Source: an uncultured Desulfurellaceae bacterium
GTDB taxonomy: Bacteria; Campylobacterota_A; Desulfurellia; Desulfurellales; Hippeaceae
NCBI GenBank assembly: GCA_913056505.1
Contig: CAJXLZ010000055.1
Coordinates: forward strand, 1-7,084
Length of the DNA stretch: 7,084 nt
Direction of reading: 5' to 3'
The position numbers and the translations under genes were made by a program. Numbering within the stretch: position 1 is the first letter of the stretch; every line of letters begins with the position of its first letter. Of the stretch, positions 1 through 7,055 are shown one piece after another. Under the pieces are notes generated by a model that saw nothing but the letters and a program-made list of their open reading frames with translations, was not told where the DNA came from and ran no database searches.

Positions 1-290
1 ACGCTTATTTTGGCGGATTGGAAAGTGCTAAATTAAAGGTTTTATATCCACTGAATATCGTTGAAATGGGTGACAAACTCAGCATATACGCCACAGTTAA
101 GGGCGGCGGCATTATGGCTCAATCAGAAGCCTTAAGGCATGGAATCTCTAAGGCACTGGTTGAATATAACCCTTCTTTTAGACAAAAACTTAAACCCTTA
201 GGATTGTTGAGCAGGGACTCAAGAGTTAAAGAAAGAAAGAAATACGGGCTTAAAAAGGCGAGAAAATCCTTCCAGTGGTCAAAGAGATAA
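1..290 (+). CDS. rpsI: 30S ribosomal protein S9, C-terminal part (5' end outside window)
   Basis: S9 is a small-subunit ribosomal protein whose basic C-terminal tail reaches toward the P-site tRNA. The gene is cut by the left window edge. The reading frame starts at base 3 (residues AYFGGLESAK...) and about 95 codons remain of a family length near 130. Recognition rests on the typical S9 core: YATVKGGGIMAQSEALRHGI, then a KALVEYNP segment, then the hallmark ending SRDSRVKERKKYGLKKARK...QWSKR with the invariant C-terminal SKR. The TTG at base 18 lies inside the conserved YFGG region and is not a start codon. In most bacteria rpsI follows rplM (L13), which is expected just outside the window. 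A terminator-like hairpin follows eight bases after the stop codon and separates it from argC. Confidence 0.97.
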   Translation, partial: AYFGGLESAKLKVLYPLNIVEMGDKLSIYATVKGGGIMAQSEALRHGISKALVEYNPSFRQKLKPLGLLSRDSRVKERKKYGLKKARKSFQWSKR

Positions 291-297
291 ATATTTA

Positions 298-337
298 ATC
301 TGCATTCGTTTATTACGATGCAGATCTTCTTTTTTTT
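298..337 (+). terminator. Rho-independent terminator-like hairpin between rpsI and argC
   Basis: An 8-bp stem, ATCTGCAT (298-305) pairing with ATGCAGAT (318-325), can be extended by two more G-C pairs (CG 307-308 with CG 316-317) across a single bulged T at 306, closing a 7-nt loop. Downstream lies CTTC followed by T-residues up to 337, eight in an unbroken run from 330. This is the layout of an intrinsic terminator for the ribosomal-protein transcript. The T-tract ends exactly where the argC ATG begins, so it could also act as a partial terminator or attenuator controlling readthrough into argC-argJ. The stem is only moderately GC-rich, so its strength is uncertain. Confidence 0.75.
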
Positions 338-1360
338 ATGATTAACGTTGGTATAATAGGCGTAAACGGTTTTACAGGTTTTGAACTTGTAAAAATTTTA
401 TCCTTGCATAGGCAGGTTCATATTGAGTATCTTGCATCAAGGAGCTTGGCAGGGAGAAAACTCTCAGACATTTTTCCTCAATACTTAAACATATCTAAAA
501 AAACAGTTGAAGCTATAAGTGAAAAACGCGCATCTTCCTGCGATGTTGTATTTTTGGCGTTACCCCATACGGTATCTATGGATATAGTAAATAGACTGTT
601 TGGAAAAACAAGAATAATAGATCTAAGTGCAGATTTCAGATTAAAATCGGTAGAAAATTATGAAAAGTGGTATAAAAAAAAGCATACAGCTAAAAAATTG
701 CTCAAGGATGCCGTTTATGGGCTATGCGAACTCAATAAAGATAAAATACAAAACAGTAATTTAATAGCAAACCCTGGATGTTATGCAACAAGTATCATTC
801 TGCCTCTTTTGCCGATTATTGATAAAGCAGATACCCGCAACATTATAGCCGATTCAAAATCGGGTGTAAGTGGGGCAGGTAGAAAACTCAATGAGGCGCT
901 GCAATTTTGCTCGGTTAATGAAAACTTTAAGGCTTATTCTGTTGCAACGCATAGACATACACCTGAGATTGAAGAGACTCTAAACAGTATGTCTCAAAAT
1001 AGCATTAGTATCACATTTTCACCTCACCTGCTTCCTGTGCAAAGAGGTATTCTTTCAACAATCTATGTTAACTTAAAAGAGGATTTAAAAGCAGAAGGTA
1101 TTTTTAGTATATACAACAACTTTTATAAAAACTCACCATTCGTGAGAATAAAAGAAACACTGCCGCAGTTGAATGATGTCAAAGGCAGTAACTTCTGTGA
1201 CATAGGATTTGTTTTGGATGAACGCAATAATCGTTTAATTTTGGTTAGTGCAATAGATAATTTGATTAAAGGAGCAAGCGGTCAGGCAGTGCAGAATATG
1301 AACATTATGTTTAAGCTGAAAGAATCAGAAGGTCTTGTACCGTATCCATATTATCCATGA
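338..1360 (+). CDS. argC: N-acetyl-gamma-glutamyl-phosphate reductase
   Basis: ArgC catalyses the NADPH-dependent reduction of N-acetylglutamyl 5-phosphate to N-acetylglutamate 5-semialdehyde, the third step of cytosolic arginine synthesis. The 340-residue product is full length for the family. The N-terminal Rossmann nucleotide-binding loop is GIIGVNGFTG (residues 5-14). The catalytic cysteine is Cys148 in NPGCYATS. SGVSGAGRK follows at 175-183, and the active-site histidine motif HRHTPEIEE starts at His205. The start at 338 is fixed by homology, because MINVGIIG is where ArgC proteins normally begin. No Shine-Dalgarno sequence precedes it: the bases just upstream are the T-tract of the rpsI terminator. 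Initiation may therefore be leaderless or SD-independent, for example aided by S1 binding to U-rich RNA. The stop overlaps the argJ start by four bases, so the two form an operon. Confidence 0.97.
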   Translation: MINVGIIGVNGFTGFELVKILSLHRQVHIEYLASRSLAGRKLSDIFPQYLNISKKTVEAISEKRASSCDVVFLALPHTVSMDIVNRLFGKTRIIDLSADFRLKSVENYEKWYKKKHTAKKLLKDAVYGLCELNKDKIQNSNLIANPGCYATSIILPLLPIIDKADTRNIIADSKSGVSGAGRKLNEALQFCSVNENFKAYSVATHRHTPEIEETLNSMSQNSISITFSPHLLPVQRGILSTIYVNLKEDLKAEGIFSIYNNFYKNSPFVRIKETLPQLNDVKGSNFCDIGFVLDERNNRLILVSAIDNLIKGASGQAVQNMNIMFKLKESEGLVPYPYYP

Positions 1361-2568
1361 TTTGTAAAGAAGTTAACAGTGGATTAGATGTAGTAAAATC
1401 TGTAAAAACAGCCGTAGCGAGTGCGCATTTAACAAAAAAAGATAAGGATGTAGGATTAATATATTCAGATATTGATTGCCTGGCAGCTGCAGTGTTTACG
1501 AGCAACAAAGTGCCAGCCGCACCTGTTATATACGACAAAGACCTACTTAAAAAAACAAAATATTTGAGGGCAGTTATTGTTAACAGCGGCAATGCAAATG
1601 CCTGCAATAGCAATGGTTTTGAAGCAATTAACACTATTACAAAAGAATTATCTAAAAAACTGAATATTAAACAGCAAGAAATATTTGTTGCATCAACAGG
1701 TATTATAGGCGAAGATTTGCCATATAACAATATCGTAAATTCTATCGATGAGTTAGTAGATTCCCTTGCCAACGGCAACAGCGAAAATTTCTCACGCTCA
1801 ATAATGACAACAGACACGTTTGAAAAAAATGCAGCTGTTGAATGCAGTTTTTTGGGAACAAGGTTTAATATAGGCGCCGTGGCAAAGGGTGCTGGTATGA
1901 TACATCCAAACATGGCAACAATGTTATCTTTTATCACCACAGATATTAATATAGATCAAAATATGCTGTCAAAAGCGCTTAGGTATGCAGTCAGCAAATC
2001 GTTTAATAGAATTAGTGTTGACGGGGATATGTCAACAAATGATACCGTGTTGATTTTATCCACTCAAGAGGCTAAAAATGAAAAAATTAAAGAAGATAAC
2101 GAACTTTATAGGTTCTTTTTGGAAAGATTAATACATATATGCACAAAACTTGCAAAAGAGATCGTTAAAGACGGCGAAGGCTCTACTAAAATAGTAGAAA
2201 TTGTTGTGGTTGGCGCACAAACAAAACAGGATGCGAAGAGTGTGGCTGAGAATGTGGCAAACTCACTGCTTGTTAAAACAGCTATATTTGGCAATGATCC
2301 TAACTGGGGAAGAATAGTAGATGCCATCGGATACTCAAAAGGACACATATTAGCCGATAAATTAGAAGTTTTTTTAGGAAATTACAAGGTGTTCTCAAAA
2401 GGGAAAGGTGTCAACCCAGAAAATAAACCAAAAATAGTAAAATATATGAAAAATAGTAAGGAATTAAAGATATTAATTGATTTGGATGTTGGCATAGAAA
2501 GATACAATATGTGGTTCAGCGATCTGTCTTATGACTATATTAAAATCAATGCAGAATATCACACTTAG
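1357..2568 (+). CDS. argJ: Glutamate N-acetyltransferase (ornithine acetyltransferase), possibly bifunctional
   Basis: ArgJ transfers the acetyl group of N-acetylornithine to glutamate, giving ornithine and N-acetylglutamate and so closing the acetyl cycle of arginine synthesis. Some members also use acetyl-CoA; sequence alone does not settle which type this is. Family signatures in order: VNSGNANAC (75-83), STGIIGEDLP (113-122), the self-cleavage site KGAGMIHPNMA/TML with nucleophile Thr188, DGDMSTND (222-229), FGNDPNWGRI (311-320), and the C-terminal NAEYHT. The proenzyme should cleave itself between Ala187 and Thr188 into alpha and beta chains. At 403 residues it is full length. Its ATG overlaps the argC stop (ATGA) and no Shine-Dalgarno sequence is evident, so translation is probably coupled to argC. 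A linear pathway enzyme (ArgE or ArgA) would not be needed with a working ArgJ. Confidence 0.97.
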   Translation: MICKEVNSGLDVVKSVKTAVASAHLTKKDKDVGLIYSDIDCLAAAVFTSNKVPAAPVIYDKDLLKKTKYLRAVIVNSGNANACNSNGFEAINTITKELSKKLNIKQQEIFVASTGIIGEDLPYNNIVNSIDELVDSLANGNSENFSRSIMTTDTFEKNAAVECSFLGTRFNIGAVAKGAGMIHPNMATMLSFITTDINIDQNMLSKALRYAVSKSFNRISVDGDMSTNDTVLILSTQEAKNEKIKEDNELYRFFLERLIHICTKLAKEIVKDGEGSTKIVEIVVVGAQTKQDAKSVAENVANSLLVKTAIFGNDPNWGRIVDAIGYSKGHILADKLEVFLGNYKVFSKGKGVNPENKPKIVKYMKNSKELKILIDLDVGIERYNMWFSDLSYDYIKINAEYHT

Positions 2569-2574
2569 TGTCAC

Positions 2575-3756
2575 TTAACGTATTGTAATCTCTGATTCGG
2601 CCACATCAAGTGGATAAACCAGATATGCATTATTACCCTTTATCTCCATAACATTGATATCCTTTATAATTTGTCCTGTTTTAGAAAACTTTATTCTGCC
2701 GTAAAATGTAGGAAAATTTGATTTTAAAATAGCATTTTGCACAATTTGGGGGTTTATCGAATGTGATTGTTCTATGGCATTTTGAAGAACTATGCCTGCT
2801 GCAGTTGCAGCTGCAGAATGGTAATCAGGGCTATAGCCGAATCTCATTTTAAATATATTTTCATAATTATTTGATGATGTAAACAATAGACCACGCAGGC
2901 TCAAATGCTTATTCCACGGGGTTACAAAAAAAATATTTTTTGAGAAATTTTTTAAATAGTTTGACAAATAAAAGATATGTGTGCCTACGGTAAAAACAGC
3001 TATTTTAGGCATATAAGATATCCTCTTCGAGCGTTTTATAAACTGATCAATGTCATTAATGTGACCGGCAAACAAAACAATCTCAATCTTTCTGTCACGG
3101 AGATCGCGCACTATACCACTCAAAGAATTGGCATAATCAGAATATTCAAAAGGTGATACATGTGTAAAACCATTGGATTCCAACCAAGTTTTGCCCTTTA
3201 ATGCTACGGATATATTGAAAGGACCTTCTCCGAACACCAAAGCCACATTTTCATCTTGAAATTTTTTATATGCCAGCATTTTTGCGGCTGTCTTAAAATA
3301 ATCTTTAGATGGCGGCAATAATCCGGATATGTACTCATAGTGACGGCTGAAAATTTCTTCCGATGCGCCACCTGCTATAATCATGGGTATTTTATGCTTT
3401 TCTGCCACCGCAGAATCCGCAAGTGTTATACGGCTTGAGTATGGGCCAAATAAAAAGTTTACTTTATTCTCACTTATTAAATTTTCCGTGATCAGAGCGC
3501 TTTTATAGGGATCAGAGCTATCGTCTTTCACAACAAATTCTATCTTGTATCTTTTCGTGCCTATTTTTATGCCGCCATGTGCGTTAACATAATCTTTCCA
3601 TAGCTTATACCCATCCAGCATTAAATGCGATTCCTGCGAATATTTTCCTGACATCGATATGGGAATGCCTACTGTTATCGTTTTTGTTTCATTATGCCGA
3701 AAACAGGACGTCAACAAAAACACAATTAATAAGTAAAAAACAATACTATATTTCAT
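2575..3756 (-). CDS. ABC-type (LivJ/LivK-like) substrate-binding lipoprotein
   Basis: The 393-residue product looks like a lipid-anchored, periplasm-facing ligand-binding protein of the Peripla_BP_6 / type 1 periplasmic-binding fold, the family that binds branched-chain amino acids, amides, urea and related small molecules. A short hydrophobic signal (residues 5-15) ends in the lipobox LTSC, with Cys18 as the predicted lipidated residue. The mature domain starts at TITVGIPISMSG (26-37). Further family marks are DGYKLWKDYVNAHGG (48-62), LFGPYSS (102-108), AGGASEEIF (128-136) and FYGRIKFSKTGQ near the C terminus (351-362). The start is supported by the lipoprotein signal and by AAGAGAAG at 3761-3768. 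The ATG overlaps the thioesterase stop by four bases, so it is the third gene of the operon. No permease or ATPase gene is adjacent in the window, and the ligand cannot be predicted. Confidence 0.9.
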   Translation of the reverse strand: MKYSIVFYLLIVFLLTSCFRHNETKTITVGIPISMSGKYSQESHLMLDGYKLWKDYVNAHGGIKIGTKRYKIEFVVKDDSSDPYKSALITENLISENKVNFLFGPYSSRITLADSAVAEKHKIPMIIAGGASEEIFSRHYEYISGLLPPSKDYFKTAAKMLAYKKFQDENVALVFGEGPFNISVALKGKTWLESNGFTHVSPFEYSDYANSLSGIVRDLRDRKIEIVLFAGHINDIDQFIKRSKRISYMPKIAVFTVGTHIFYLSNYLKNFSKNIFFVTPWNKHLSLRGLLFTSSNNYENIFKMRFGYSPDYHSAAATAAGIVLQNAIEQSHSINPQIVQNAILKSNFPTFYGRIKFSKTGQIIKDINVMEIKGNNAYLVYPLDVAESEITIR

Positions 3757-4229
3757 AAATCTTCTCTTGTTACAGCTTTATTATCCTCAGGCTCATGGTG
3801 GAGCATTGCCAAAACAGCATCTTCTTCATTCTTGTTAATCGGCATATATTTCCCTTTTGCAGACACCAAAATAGTGCCTGCTTCATCTTTCAAAATGCCG
3901 CTTGCCATAGCAACATTATGTTTAATATCGTTCATCTGAGCTTTGATAAAAACCATCTCATTTGGATGCACAGGTTTTTTATATTTAACATCTAATTCTA
4001 TCGTGTAGTATAACTTTTTTTCCTTCACAGTGCATGCCCATCCCATAGCCTCATCTATTAATCCCGCAATGATGCCGCCGTGAACTCTGTTTTCATAACC
4101 TATATAGTTTTTATTCAACGATGTTTTTGCATAAACATATTCCCCGTCTGTTTCAAAATGTAAATTGACGCCTATGGGATTTTCTTTGCCACATACAAAG
4201 CAATGCTTGTATCTTGGTAATATTTTCAT
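3753..4229 (-). CDS. PaaI-family hotdog-fold thioesterase
   Basis: This is a predicted cytosolic acyl-CoA (or other acyl-thioester) hydrolase of 158 residues, within the usual length of single hotdog-domain proteins. The key signature is RVHGGIIAGLIDEAMGWA (residues 48-65), the HGG-x5-DEAMG helix of PaaI-like enzymes, where the acidic pair Asp59/Glu60 lies at the expected catalytic position. The N terminus HCFVCGKENPIG (9-20) matches a subgroup of this family whose members begin with a CFVCG-x-x-NP-x-G segment. The later strands ELDVKYKKPVHPNE and SAKGKYMPI complete the fold. The natural substrate is unknown. It starts four bases after the DUF115-TPR gene stop and its stop overlaps the next start by ATGA, so it is the middle gene of an operon. 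Its own Shine-Dalgarno sequence is weak (a GAG about 12 nt upstream), which suggests coupling to the gene before it. Confidence 0.88.
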   Translation of the reverse strand: MKILPRYKHCFVCGKENPIGVNLHFETDGEYVYAKTSLNKNYIGYENRVHGGIIAGLIDEAMGWACTVKEKKLYYTIELDVKYKKPVHPNEMVFIKAQMNDIKHNVAMASGILKDEAGTILVSAKGKYMPINKNEEDAVLAMLHHEPEDNKAVTREDL

Positions 4230-4233
4230 AATA

Positions 4234-6999
4234 TTAATTTGCTCTGTCCAATTCCCTTATTTTGCTGATTAAAACATTGTATTCCTCAATTTTCCCCATT
4301 TCTTTATAGCAAAGGGCTATTTTTGTAATTGTTTTTTTCTTATCATTTGAGTAGGGCAGAAAATCATGAAACGCATCAAGTGCTTTGTCGTACTCTTCAA
4401 ACTGATAATAAAGGTTGCCAAGCGTATCGTTTAGCTCTGATTTTAATTTTTCGTTCATTTTCACAGCCTTTTCAAGATTCTCTTTTGCGCTGTAATAGTC
4501 CTCTTTCATTAAATACAACTTGCCAAGTGCAACATAAACAAGTGGTTGATATGGAATAAGCTCCACCGCTTCGCTTAAATACTTTTCAGCTTCATTCACC
4601 TCTCCCCTATCCATTGAGATACTTCCAAGCAGAAACGGCACATCGCCGAACATTCCATAATCCCTATAAAGCTTTGTGAGATTTTCATACGCCTCATCCA
4701 TCCTACCGGATTTAACAAGATTAACGGTCTTTTGATACTCCTTAGACGCATCATCTTCCATACTCAACTGCTGAAAAAGCATTTTTTGTCTCTTCTTATC
4801 CTTTTCATATATTGCATACTCATCAACAATATTGAGCCATTTTATTATTTCACTATTCTCAGGCTCATAATCCAACGCCCGTTTAACAAGCCTCTTAGCG
4901 CGTACATACTCATTTCTTTGCAGTGCTTGTTTGGCAAGAATTAAATGTGACGGCACCTTGTAATTCTCAACACCGTAATCAAATTTTGCCTTTTTAAATC
5001 TCGGGTCAATCTTAAGCGCTTTTTCATAATTTTCAAGCGCCTCTTTATGCAAAAATCTGTTTAGAGAGTAAAGTTTAGCTCTCCAATAGTACAAACTCGC
5101 ATTATCAGGATATATAACCGCTGCCTCATCAAGCATTTCAAGACCCGCATATAGATCTTTAAAGTTAAAGTATGTCTCTGCGAGCTTCAGCACATTTTCT
5201 ATACTTTTAAAAAATTTTTCTTTGCTGCCGCGTAATTTTTTCTCAAGTTCAAGGTATGTAAGCAGTTCATCTATATATTTGATAAGATTAGATGTTCTGG
5301 TTTTTATCATATCAAAATATCTGCTTGACTGTTTAATCCTCTTATCAATTTTTTGCCCTTTTATATCCATCTCTTCCTGATAAAAGTAAAAAAAGTCTTT
5401 GAAATAGTAGTTTGTAACAAAACTTGAAAAAACCTTATCGAATGTAATTTTATCGTTAATTTTGTTGGATTGCTCAACGAGTTGCTTCACTTCGTTGTTG
5501 TCGTGCGTTGCCTTCCACTTCTTTAGCATTTTATTGTTCAACTTCGCTCCGATTGATGCATCCTTAATGATGTCATTTAACTTCGATTTAATCTCTTTTG
5601 TTTTTGCAATAAAACTATCATAATTGATTTGCGGCTTCTCAAAAAGAGTAGCCTTATCTATTTTCTCGTTCATATACAACTTAATTGCTTTGCGAAAGCT
5701 CATCAATTCAGTCCCATCTATAAAAGCGCCGCCCTCTGTGGCATTTATAACACTTATTCTATCTTTTTTAAGCTCCTTAATTATATCCTCAACCAACTTT
5801 AACCCGCTGTGCAGGTTCGAATCTGTCGGCACTTTATCTTGATAGTTACCCTTTACCCAGATCACATTCTCCGGCAGAGGGCTTTCCACAGAAACGCCTT
5901 TCGCATGATCCATACCTGATGAATATGCCCAGTCCTGACCTATAAAAATAATAGGATTTGCTCCGAGGATATACGCTGTCAATAACGCAAGATGAGTAAC
6001 TGCATTGACACCGAAACGTTTCAAATTTATCTTACCAACAACATCCTCATAAACGGATATGATAGAACCTTTATCGTAGTTAAAAGCCCTGTTTTTAAAA
6101 AGCTTAGGTATGGAATGGTGGATAGCGCTTTCATGAACAAAAAATATATCACTCTGCTTTTTCTCTTCCATAATGGATCTGTATTTTTCCAGATTAACAT
6201 ACTGATAGTCTAAACCACATAGAATGTCCGGCTCTATTTTTTTAAGTTTCAGTGCGCCTATGACAGAATCGGCAGCTATGAGCAACGCTTTATCCTTAAT
6301 GTCTTTAACAAGATCTATATTTTTGGATAGAGACGGTCCGCTTGCTATGATAACAGCAGGCTTATCTTTAAATTTATTGTGAAGTTTATCTATCATAAAA
6401 CTCTTTGCCAAATCTGGTATATTTCTTATGATATTTTCACCAATTTTGGTGGAGGAGTTTATGAGTGTGTTGTTGTTCAATAAAATAGGCGCATAATTCT
6501 TGGAAACTATATCTTTAATATTTTTTAGATCATAAAAATCGCTCTTATCATAACCGGTTGTAACAAATTCAAAAAGATGTCCCCATGTCAGCCGTTGCCT
6601 TAAAAAATTGATCAAATCCGCAATATTCTGTTTTATATTATCTTGTTCCAAAAAAAGAGGTATAATTTTTTCATTTTTCAAGATATGTGATAAATTTTTT
6701 GTTTCAAGAACAGTTTTTAAGAGAGATAAATTGCTTTCCAAAATCACTATAAATGCTTCAGGAAATTGTTTGGATAATTTTTCTATTAGATTGCCCTGAC
6801 CAAGACCATATACAAATATAGTATCAAACGGTTTGATCTTTAAATTAACATTTGTTTCATCTTTTTTATCGAGCTCTATATCTTTATAAAATAATTTATC
6901 GTTTTCAACTCTTATATTATCGTCTTCCTCGCAAGTTTTTAGTCTATCACTAAGACCTTTGAAACGCTTATCAATAATTTCTTTATTTTCTAACAGCAT
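4234..6999 (-). CDS. Maf/DUF115 (MptE-like) protein with C-terminal TPR array
   Basis: This is a 921-residue probable motility-associated-factor-type protein. Known Maf proteins of this family are linked to transfer of nonulosonic sugars onto flagellin. The central DUF115 domain is also related to archaeal MptE, a 6-hydroxymethylpterin diphosphokinase. Numbered from the ATG at 6999, the N-terminal part contains FVYGLGQGNL (62-71). The DUF115 domain shows PAVIIASGPSLS (214-225), EPDILCGLD shortly after, FIGQDWAYSSGMDHAKG (352-368) and NATEGGAFIDGT (419-430). A helical, lysine-rich linker follows to about residue 590. Roughly eight TPR-like helix pairs then run from about 594 to the end, e.g. 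ALENYEKALKIDP and AKENLEKAVKM. No signal peptide or membrane segment is seen, so it is probably cytosolic. In-frame GTG codons at 7008 and 7005 lie in or against the Shine-Dalgarno sequence, so the ATG at 6999 is preferred. It is the first gene of the minus-strand operon seen here. Flagellin as its target is inference: no flagellar gene is in the window. Confidence 0.85.
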   Translation of the reverse strand: MLLENKEIIDKRFKGLSDRLKTCEEDDNIRVENDKLFYKDIELDKKDETNVNLKIKPFDTIFVYGLGQGNLIEKLSKQFPEAFIVILESNLSLLKTVLETKNLSHILKNEKIIPLFLEQDNIKQNIADLINFLRQRLTWGHLFEFVTTGYDKSDFYDLKNIKDIVSKNYAPILLNNNTLINSSTKIGENIIRNIPDLAKSFMIDKLHNKFKDKPAVIIASGPSLSKNIDLVKDIKDKALLIAADSVIGALKLKKIEPDILCGLDYQYVNLEKYRSIMEEKKQSDIFFVHESAIHHSIPKLFKNRAFNYDKGSIISVYEDVVGKINLKRFGVNAVTHLALLTAYILGANPIIFIGQDWAYSSGMDHAKGVSVESPLPENVIWVKGNYQDKVPTDSNLHSGLKLVEDIIKELKKDRISVINATEGGAFIDGTELMSFRKAIKLYMNEKIDKATLFEKPQINYDSFIAKTKEIKSKLNDIIKDASIGAKLNNKMLKKWKATHDNNEVKQLVEQSNKINDKITFDKVFSSFVTNYYFKDFFYFYQEEMDIKGQKIDKRIKQSSRYFDMIKTRTSNLIKYIDELLTYLELEKKLRGSKEKFFKSIENVLKLAETYFNFKDLYAGLEMLDEAAVIYPDNASLYYWRAKLYSLNRFLHKEALENYEKALKIDPRFKKAKFDYGVENYKVPSHLILAKQALQRNEYVRAKRLVKRALDYEPENSEIIKWLNIVDEYAIYEKDKKRQKMLFQQLSMEDDASKEYQKTVNLVKSGRMDEAYENLTKLYRDYGMFGDVPFLLGSISMDRGEVNEAEKYLSEAVELIPYQPLVYVALGKLYLMKEDYYSAKENLEKAVKMNEKLKSELNDTLGNLYYQFEEYDKALDAFHDFLPYSNDKKKTITKIALCYKEMGKIEEYNVLISKIRELDRAN

Positions 7000-7003
7000 A
7001 CGC

Positions 7004-7011
7004 ACCACCTT
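7004..7011 (-). promoter_or_regulatory. Strong Shine-Dalgarno site that fixes the DUF115-TPR start
   Basis: On the minus strand the bases read AAGGTGGT, one mismatch from AAGGAGGT, followed by GCGT and then the ATG at 6999. This spacing is right for the ATG. A GTG start at 7008 or 7005 would sit inside or directly against the site and leave no room for ribosome binding. The site lies mostly within the third copy of the 17-nt tandem repeat in the leader. Confidence 0.8.
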
Positions 7012-7055
7012 CTATCATTCCATCCCCCTTCTCATTTAATCCCTCTTGTCATTCC
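7005..7055 (-). repeat. Three imperfect 17-nt tandem units in the operon leader
   Basis: Read on the minus strand, three consecutive 17-nt blocks align without gaps: GGAATGACAAGAGGGAT (7055-7039), TAAATGAGAAGGGGGAT (7038-7022) and GGAATGATAGAAGGTGG (7021-7005). By direct count units 1 and 2 agree at 13 of 17 positions, units 1 and 3 at 11, and units 2 and 3 at 8. All share AATGA at positions 3-7 followed by a purine-rich second half. The first unit starts inside the right arm of the neighbouring palindrome, so both probably belong to one composite element. The last unit supplies the Shine-Dalgarno sequence of the downstream gene. Confidence 0.6.

Noticed and set aside
298..325. Possible ArgR operator in the inverted repeat before argC
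   Set aside because: The half-sites TGCAT/ATGCA are 12 bases apart, unlike the compact ARG box, and the structure fits a terminator hairpin better.
352..357. Perfect TATAAT on the plus strand
   Set aside because: It encodes the conserved GIIG of ArgC and has no matching -35 box: the bases 17 nt upstream are the terminator T-tract.
1311..1940. 209-codon open frame on the minus strand opposite argC/argJ
   Set aside because: It lies antisense to the clearly conserved ArgJ coding frame and its translation resembles no family. It is a shadow of argJ.
2561..2571. ACAC-TTA-GTGT inverted repeat at the argJ stop
   Set aside because: A 4-bp stem with a 3-nt loop and no T-run is too weak to call a terminator.
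2798..2816. GCTGCAG-rich near-repeat in the lipoprotein gene
   Set aside because: It simply encodes the alanine-rich SAAATAAG helix, with no sign of a separate element.
5992..6213. Plus-strand open frames inside the DUF115-TPR gene (this and others at 4329, 4732, 5624 and 6608)
   Set aside because: They are short, without recognisable motifs, and opposite a well-supported gene.
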